DNA of 64,000 nt from Saposhnikovia divaricata (lineage: Eukaryota; Streptophyta; Magnoliopsida; Apiales; Apiaceae), in contig CM071599.1 in the NCBI GenBank assembly GCA_036435485.1, positions 207,179,178 through 207,243,177 of the forward strand, in the 5' to 3' direction. The translations under genes and the position numbers were made by a program. The notes beneath the pieces are model-generated. The model ran no database searches. It was not told the DNA's origin and saw nothing but the letters and a program-made list of their open reading frames with translations. The first letter of the stretch is position 1; every line of letters starts with the position of its first letter. Positions 57,243 to 64,000 of the stretch are shown piece by piece.

Positions 57243-60200
57243 TGATAGGTCCCGTATAAGGGTTAAGATAAGCTAGAAGGGGGGGTTGAATAGCTTATCA
57301 CCTTTTTAAAATTTAGAGCTTGGCTTTTTCAAAGTTTCTTTCTTCTTTTAAAATTTGTTACTTGTCAACAAGTAAATCGAGTGTGGAAAATAAAAAGGAA
57401 AGAAATAACACAGTCAATTTTAGCCTGGTTCGCGATGGCGCAACCCCTAATGGATCCGCTCACCCCTACGTCCAGTACCCGAGCTCCTCCCCGGACTCGA
57501 GATTTCTTCCACTATAAAGAAACTCCTTTATAGTAGGCGGAGAAGCCTTTACAACTCCTAAACCACTATCTATTTATCTTGGAGCGATACACACACGTAT
57601 CCTCCTCACAACAAATAGCGAATACCCACTACAAGAATTATCTTGGAGCGTAACTCCCTGTTACCTCCTCAAATACTTTGTAGTAACCCTTTACAAGACT
57701 ATGTACTTCTACAACTTTTCCGATCTTGGATCTTAGGTCTTAGGTCTTGGGTCTTCCCTTTTCTTCACGATGCGAAGGCTACTAACTTCCCGTTAGTACG
57801 CCTAAGACTTGGGTCTTAGAACAAGAGTCACCTCACTTCACTTCACCTCACTGCAAAGATTAGAATACAAGTCTAACAACAAACAATATATTAGATAGAT
57901 ATAAATCTGTGCAAACTAGTATGTTACGGTACTAGTCACGGGGACGCTATTACGCGTTAAAATAATTTATTCGTTATTAGTTAAAGTCGAGCTCTTCATG
58001 ACGTAAATCGGAATAGCTACGTACATTAGTGGTGTGTGCAAGTGGTGATTAATTTATACAAGTATATGTTCAACTCGCAAGTGCGAGGACCAAAAATAAA
58101 AACTCAACTTGCAAGAGCGAGGACCAATTATACTACACACACAAACAATTAAACACAACTCACACGTGCGAAAAAGTAACTCGCTTATCTATAGGATAAA
58201 ACGAGGGCCGCTTATTATGCGTTAAAATATTACACACTCACACAAGCAAGAATATAAACAACACAAGCAAGCAAGCAAGAAGATGTATAAATATGTACAC
58301 AAAATATTCGGCCGAATATTTTTAGCCAAAAGGGCCGAATAAAATAAATTTGTTTTAAAAACAAATTCAAGTGGTCTTGCTCTTTTAAGTCCCTTTAAAT
58401 ATTTTTGAGCTCAAGTTAAAGATTAGGACTTGGTTGAGCAAAGACAAGGAGGCTAATACTTTTGGTTACTAAAAGAATCAAGTTTATACCACTTAAGGTA
58501 AAACAAGACTATAACTTTCCAAACCAAAAGATAGCAAAGTGGCCTTTTACACCCAAAATGGGCTTATCAAAGGACTTGGGGGAAGCTTAGGATAATCTTT
58601 TAAATTTTTCCAAGAACTTACAAGTTGCTAAAATATACACTAAACGAATCAACTTCAAGAACAAGTGTATAAAAGAGCAAAATGCAAGATTAAGTGAATA
58701 TAAGTTAATATATGCAAAAATCAACCAAGCAAGCACAATATATCAACTATATATTCGGCTATATATATAAATATATATAACAATATGAACCAACTTATAA
58801 CCCTTGAGATCTAGAGAGAAAACAAGAGAAAAAGCTAGTAAAGAAGCTTAAAACACACAAAACACTCGCTGGAAAAGTCACCGGAATTTGGCCGGAATTT
58901 GAGGTTCAAGGGAGACTTTTCTTGGGCTCAAAAGGTCACTTACAACCTGCCTAAACAAGGCTTGGAAGGTGGGAAAACAAGGGTGACCAAAGGTGTGTGG
59001 AGGAGAGCAAGTTTGGATGAAGAAAACAAGCTAAAATGATGAAATATCAAGGTGTAAAAATGGATAAACCCAAAGCTACGTTTTTGGCTTTCAAAGTGCA
59101 GTAGGGAGAGTGTTTGGGAAGTGTTTTCTTCAGCATATAATTAGCTCTCTAAGCTTGGAAAAAGAATGAGGGGTGAAGGGCTTTTTATAGCCAAAAAATA
59201 AGCATTTTAGCATCATTTTAAATGGTTTATTGCACATGTTGTAAAGGCAAGTGGGAGGAATATTCCTAGAACTCTACCAGATGTATAACAATTCAAATAT
59301 TCCTAGGAAAGAGTGCCCACACATTTTTACCATTTATAGAATGCATAAAAATCGATTAAAATGCAAAACGCGCGTACCGATGAGACGAAATGGGTTTAAT
59401 CACGATAAATCGAAAAATCATTGAAAAATTATGAAATTTTGGGAATCCCCTAGAAATATGCCCAGAAGATTATGGTCAAAATTTCACCTTGAAATGAGTT
59501 GACCTTCTATGACTTTTAAGCGACCAATAAATCAATTACGTATCGATTTAAGGGGTCCCGGAAAAAAGTCATCCCAAAATTACGAAACTTATTCTAAAAT
59601 GTCCTATGGAGCAACTAAGGACATATCCAAAGTTTCAAGTCAAAAAGATATACGGAAGTATGTTTACGAATTTTTGAATGTTAAAACGGCCTTTTGGAGC
59701 AACCGAAAAAATCATTTGTCTTTACCGACAACTTAGACAAAAGTTTTGATTTGAAAAATATTCAAACGTAATATTCCTTATGAAATAATGACTATGAGGT
59801 CTAAGGAGTATTTAAGTTTGAATTAAAAGGATTTTATCCGCATAAATAAGGAATTTCGGGTATTTTGGAATACAATATGTTTTTGGTCTTTTGGCATGGT
59901 TTTTGGCAAGGCAAATTGGTTATAAATATTGAAAAAATATTGCAAGAGTATTTGAGAGTAAAACACTTAAGAATAACATGCTTTTAAATAATTTGAGCAA
60001 TTTTGGTATGTAAAAACAATGTTCGAAAATTCTCGATATACGTGCCTTTAGCCGATGCCTAAATCTTTTGACATAAATAACCTAGAATATAAAATACCAT
60101 CAACTTGATATTTTTATCCCAAGACAATGTCTAAAATGTGTCGGAAAACATCTTTGGGATGGGTTTGACCATTTTGACTTGATACCAGAAAATGTCGTCT

Positions 60201-60300
60201 TCGGGGGAAGGATTCTAAGTGGAATCCTAAATCTAAGTTAATTTCATTTTTATTTTGACAAATTGCAAAACCTAAAATAGCAAAAGCTATGACTCTGTCA
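57243..60300 (-). repeat. 5' LTR of the outer Copia element
   Basis: About 3.06 kb. The left edge TGATAGGTCCC is fixed by the primer site and by the identical edge at 19328. The right edge CTGTCA is inferred from the inverted tip (TGACAG versus TGATAG) and from the candidate target duplication atgga that follows. 57243-59541 matches the left LTR; 59542-60300 has no partner in the window. It carries no gene; a GC-rich stretch with cgcgatggcgcaacccc lies near the left edge. Confidence 0.75.
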
Positions 60301-60305
60301 ATGGA

Positions 60306-61168
60306 AAATGAAAAAACTAGTCCAGTCAATTTATTCACTTGCATGCATTCTCATTTCTCGTTATGTTCTATCAAAAATAAGTATTAATCAATTCACAGCA
60401 CGCCTTTGTTTGATTAAATTTAGGTTTCTATTAAAATGCACTGACACAATATAAAATGAGGAAATGACACATTCTAGAAACTAATTAATTGAACATTTTT
60501 GAACCTTATAAATGGCCTACGGAACAAAAATACAGTTGCAACTTGCAAGGCTGTGACTACAAATGCAGAAAGAGTACATGTATATAGTATATCTCTACAG
60601 AAATTATTTCAACTAAGGCGTCTCATTTATTGTAATTGTCTAATTAATCATGCATTTTGACAATGAAAATGTGTTTTACAATTATTCCATGCTTCCAGCA
60701 AAATTCTCCTTAATTGGTTGGCTGCCCCTACAGTCTCTGGGATTTGAAATACTTCAGGGATTGTCAGGATAAGAAGGACAATGAAATAATAATAAAATTG
60801 TGAAAATGAAGGTAAATAAAATGAGAATACCTTTTTGTCAAAAAAGAAATGAGATTACCTTAAAATCTCAATTTATCCAACAGGAAAATAAAGTTTTATG
60901 TAATCAATTAAATTAATCCTCCATATTTTATCTTGAAAATATTTGATTTATCTTCAATGAATATTCACATTTTTCTTAAATAAAGTTATTAATTGTAAAT
61001 CAATAACCTCGTAAAATCCTAAAATTTTATAATATTATTGGAGAGCTCTTTTTTTTTAAGGATCATCTGTTGAAATCCACTTGAAGAGAAAGGAATGACT
61101 GGGAAATAAAATAGAATTTATACTCTGTTTGGATCATTGGAAAAAAAATATTATTAATATTTATTATA
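60306..61168. other. Gene-free interval
   Basis: AT-rich sequence with no recognised gene, repeat or RNA. It continues the target locus interrupted by the large nest (rejoins 19327). Confidence 0.4.
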
Positions 61169-61195
61169 CTAGATTATAACCCGTGCGATGCACGG
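61169..61195 (-). mobile_element. Helitron-like 3' terminus
   Basis: Minus strand: hairpin CCGTGC..GCACGG (61181-61195), about 8 nt, then CTAG followed by T. It is the same design as 13390-13419. The element would extend to the right; no 5' end was fixed. Confidence 0.6.
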
Positions 61196-61674
61196 TTATT
61201 TTTTAATTTTCTTTATTTAACAAATTAATTTTTGTGTGTTTTATTTTGAAAATTGTTATTTTTATGTATTACGTTATCGAAATTATTTTATTACATTTGA
61301 GAGTAAATGTTTAAATAGTTTACAACACGATTTTAAATTTTATAAATAATATTTTACAAAGATAAATCCTTGAATAATTATATATTTTTTTATCAGTGTT
61401 AAGTTAAAAATTTCAAATTTTGTAAAAATCATTGCAATGCTAAACCAATATAAGTAATCAATTTTTTTTAAAAATTTTATTTTCATTATTTTCTTCACAT
61501 CCTTTTTTTTCTCCTTTGGTTCCGTTCTTCTTCTATAACTTCTACATATCGTTCACGACGTCTCCTGTTATGTTCAGTTTTTTATTTTTAATTGTAACTA
61601 ATGGTCTTATATGTATAGATTTCTGCTTGATAGAATAATGTAATTATAATTCTATCTATGATTGTACATGCTTG

Positions 61675-61886
61675 GCTAAACTTAAATTAAGGACTTATGG
61701 ACTTATTTTCGGGTAAAATTTTATATTTTGATAACTTTTTTTTTAAACAAGTATTTAATGTATGTTTCAGAATCAATAAGTTGCAAAAATAAGTTGGAAA
61801 ATAAGTTGGAAAGTTAGGAATTCTAACTTTCAACTTAAAATAAGTTGACTTATTCTGGAGAATAAGTTCCCCCAAACACCCCCATT
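61675..61886. mobile_element. MITE-like repeat (copy 2 of 10201-10411)
   Basis: Shares agtatttaatgtatgttt, ataagttgcaaaaataagtt and the right end cccccaaacaccc with 10201-10411. The left end is diverged. Confidence 0.55.
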
Positions 61887-62289
61887 GTATTATAATTTCT
61901 TTTCCAATTCATTCTAGATATCTTTTTTATTTGTTTATTTATAATTAATTTTAGTTGTTTATACATATTTCACTGTAGTAACTATACGTGGTTAGAGTTG
62001 AATATCAATATTAAGATATTAATATCTATATGAATTTAATTTGGATCTAATCGGGTTGTTCTGTTTTGTTGTCTGAATCTGTATAGCTATCCCTTTTTTA
62101 CTTGAAACCCCCACGAGCTTTTTTTAATATCTATTAAATATATAAATTTTTTTATATTATATGTTATTACATATCAAATTGTTGTTAAAATTTGATATAT
62201 ATTATATCCTTTTCATATTATAATTTTCTTTTTAAAATTCAATTCCAATACAACCTTTTTAAATATATCTTTTTTAGATTATGATTTTC

Positions 62290-62400
62290 TTTATAATATG
62301 ATATAATCTTGATCGTCTATTTTCAAAAGTATTAGATTCGACGGTTGATATAATCTTGATCGTCTATTTTTAAAAGTATTAGATTCGACGGTTGATATTA
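62290..62400. repeat. Tandem duplication, about 56-bp unit
   Basis: Two nearly identical copies of a unit with taatcttgatcgtctattt and attagattcgacggttgat. The only clear difference is one or two bases. Confidence 0.8.
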
Positions 62401-62753
62401 TTTTGGTAATACAGCGACCAAACCAAAATTATATAATTGTTGGGATTTTTCACTTTTACCAACCTCTTTGTTATTTTGTTTTCACATAGAAAAGGAAAAT
62501 GTTTATCCATTATAAAATTTTTTTAAAAGTTTTAAGATAAAAATGCGATTTTTCACATTACTTATGCATTGTTCTAAATCCATGCTCGTTTGGATTTCAT
62601 TTTAATGAATTTGGTATTTATCATAAAAATTGTAAAAAAATAATGACACTAGCCCGTTTAATACAATTTTTTATTGAAAAATTTCATAACAGCACAAATC
62701 GGAACGAAGATGTGCTAGAATAATAGAACGTGATTATATCGAATATCGTTGTT

Positions 62754-62915
62754 TCAAGGGTTTAGTATTTACGAAAGTTAAAGGGGTTGGACTTCATAAG
62801 TTTCTCTATTTATCTCATATCCATTTTGCCAAGTTTCAAGGGTTTAGTGTTTACGAAAGTTAAAGGGGTTGGACTTCATAAATTTCTCTATTTGTCTCAT
62901 ATCCATTTTGCCAAG
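62754..62915. repeat. Tandem duplication, about 81-bp unit
   Basis: Two copies of a unit that starts tttcaagggtttagt and ends atccattttgccaag, with a few substitutions. Confidence 0.85.
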
Positions 62916-63650
62916 ATGTCTACGTACTTATGTCTAAATATCAAGTCCACGTAATCATATGAAATTGTTTCTATTCCTGAAAAATTTTAGGGATAAACTT
63001 TGTTAATGTGAGCAATTACTAATTTTATTCGATTTAATATTGGTATTATGATACCTTCCTGATTTGAAAAATATTTTTGAGAGATATTTTTCATTATTCA
63101 TTAATTAAGATTATTTTTTTGACTTTAGGGAGAGGATCAAACTTGCCAACAAAGTAATTAATTATTACTCCGAATTAATAATTAAGAAATTAGAGGATTA
63201 TTAGTAAAAATGTTACTCATGCCAAAACATGGCACAACATACATGCAATCCGTCGTGATGGATATATGCTGATCCTAGAGGTTTTTCCTCAAAACATTGT
63301 CTATATACCAGTAATGGGCAATCTGTTTGTTCTGACATTCTTTATTAATGTGTGTTTAATTTCTTACATGTACAGCCATCAAGTTCAGCACTGCCAAGTA
63401 ACATAAACTGAAAACATGCAAAATCTGTAGGCTCGTCTTATGGTAAAACCCCATATTTTTATTTTTATTTTTATTATTGATGATCGTAGGGAGTCGATTT
63501 CGTTAAATAATATTTGACGGAAAAAAAATGTGAGAATATCTAATAATATTGTATATTAAATACTTATTAATTAAAGGTTCAATCAAGAGCTAATTTCTCT
63601 TTAATACCAATTAACAACCTTTTACAATTAAGGTAAAAGAATTATATTTA

Positions 63651-63673
63651 CTAGTTTATAACCCGTGCAAAAT
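63651..63673 (-). mobile_element. Decayed Helitron-like 3' terminus
   Basis: Minus strand: gcacgggttataaaCTAG then T. It matches the tail of the 61169 terminus, but the distal hairpin arm is mutated (tattttgcacggg). Confidence 0.45.
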
Positions 63674-63876
63674 ACGAATCTTTTTTTAATCTTTGAAATT
63701 ATATCAAATTAAATTATTTTTTATGTTTAAACTTCACCAAAATCAAGTAATGATATAAGAAATACCAAAAAAAAAAAAAGACTTATAAATTTGATTTTAT
63801 TTTACGTTTAGGCACAAAAATTTTATTTATTTGAAGACTCCAATTTATTAGGGCGAGCCCAATACGTACCTTGATG

Positions 63877-64000
63877 TAGGGTTGTCAAAAAAATTTGAAA
63901 AATCCGATATCCGTTCGAAATATCTGTATTCGTATTCGGAAAAAAACGGATATTATCCGGATTCGATTTAAAGCGGATATTATCCGTATCCGGATCCGAA
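63877..64000. mobile_element. Start of a hAT-like MITE, cut by the window edge
   Basis: Begins tagggttgtc and contains repeated cggatat/atatccg and ggatccg words in both orientations. This is the style of hAT MITEs with TAGGG-TGT ends. The other end and the target duplication are outside the window. Confidence 0.5.

Larger units (their letters stand above)
19323..60305 (-). mobile_element. Outer SIRE-like Copia retrotransposon hosting the whole nest
   Basis: Minus-strand order: 5' LTR (57243-60300), primer site (57229-57240), gag (54913-57102), protease and integrase N-terminus (53534-54217), integrase C-terminus, reverse transcriptase and RNase H (29163-31569), then a 3' LTR of which 19328-21638 remains. 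The candidate target duplication atgga is seen at 19323-19327 and 60301-60305, and the LTR tips form the near-perfect inverted pair TGATAG/CTGTCA. Long LTRs and an unusually long coiled-coil gag fit the SIRE/Maximus group. The coding region is dead: frameshifts, stops, a mutated integrase and two large insertions. Confidence 0.75.

Noticed and set aside
59509..59736. 75-codon open frame crossing the end of LTR similarity
   Set aside because: Mostly LTR-derived, no family match, and no start context of note.

Overview
This window is a stretch of plant nuclear genome, almost certainly from a dicot. It is AT-rich and has spliced genes with GT..AG introns, a plant pectate lyase, tRNA-primed Copia and Gypsy-type LTR retrotransposons, plant-type CACTA, hAT, Mutator and Stowaway transposons, and Helitron ends. 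The exact species cannot be read from the sequence. Only one apparently complete host gene is visible, a six-exon pectate lyase on the minus strand (7557-10030). Nearly everything else is mobile DNA.

Layout. 1-6305 is a small TE pile: a CACTA end, the 5' part of a Copia element, a dead LINE reverse transcriptase, another CACTA end and a 2-kb gag-only LTR element with perfect target duplications. 7557-10133 is the pectate lyase and its promoter, with a Mutator-like MITE in intron 2. 10201-18400 carries a series of small DNA transposons: hAT, Stowaway, Mutator-like, a Helitron terminus and a long-TIR element. Several have exact target-site duplications. Between them is AT-rich DNA with no visible genes.

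19328-60300 is a four-level nest. A SIRE-like Copia (flanked by atgga) is split inside its integrase by a non-autonomous Gypsy-type element that carries gag-protease only (flanked by tatat). That element's 5' LTR is split by a younger Copia (flanked by tcgtc) with an intact 1,322-residue polyprotein. That Copia's 3' LTR is split 4 bp from its end by a 5.05-kb CACTA transposon (flanked by act). The CACTA carries exon-intron fragments of gamma-tocopherol methyltransferase and DNA polymerase delta. A second CACTA terminus at 21718 lies at the broken 3' LTR of the outer element, next to fragments of a UPL3-type HECT ubiquitin ligase and a KEA-type K+ antiporter.

60306-64000 is gene-free and holds Helitron-like termini, a MITE copy, tandem duplications and the start of a hAT-like element cut by the window edge. 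The elements do not form a pathway. What they show is insertion order, gene capture by CACTA elements, and decay in which stop codons are nearly all TAG.
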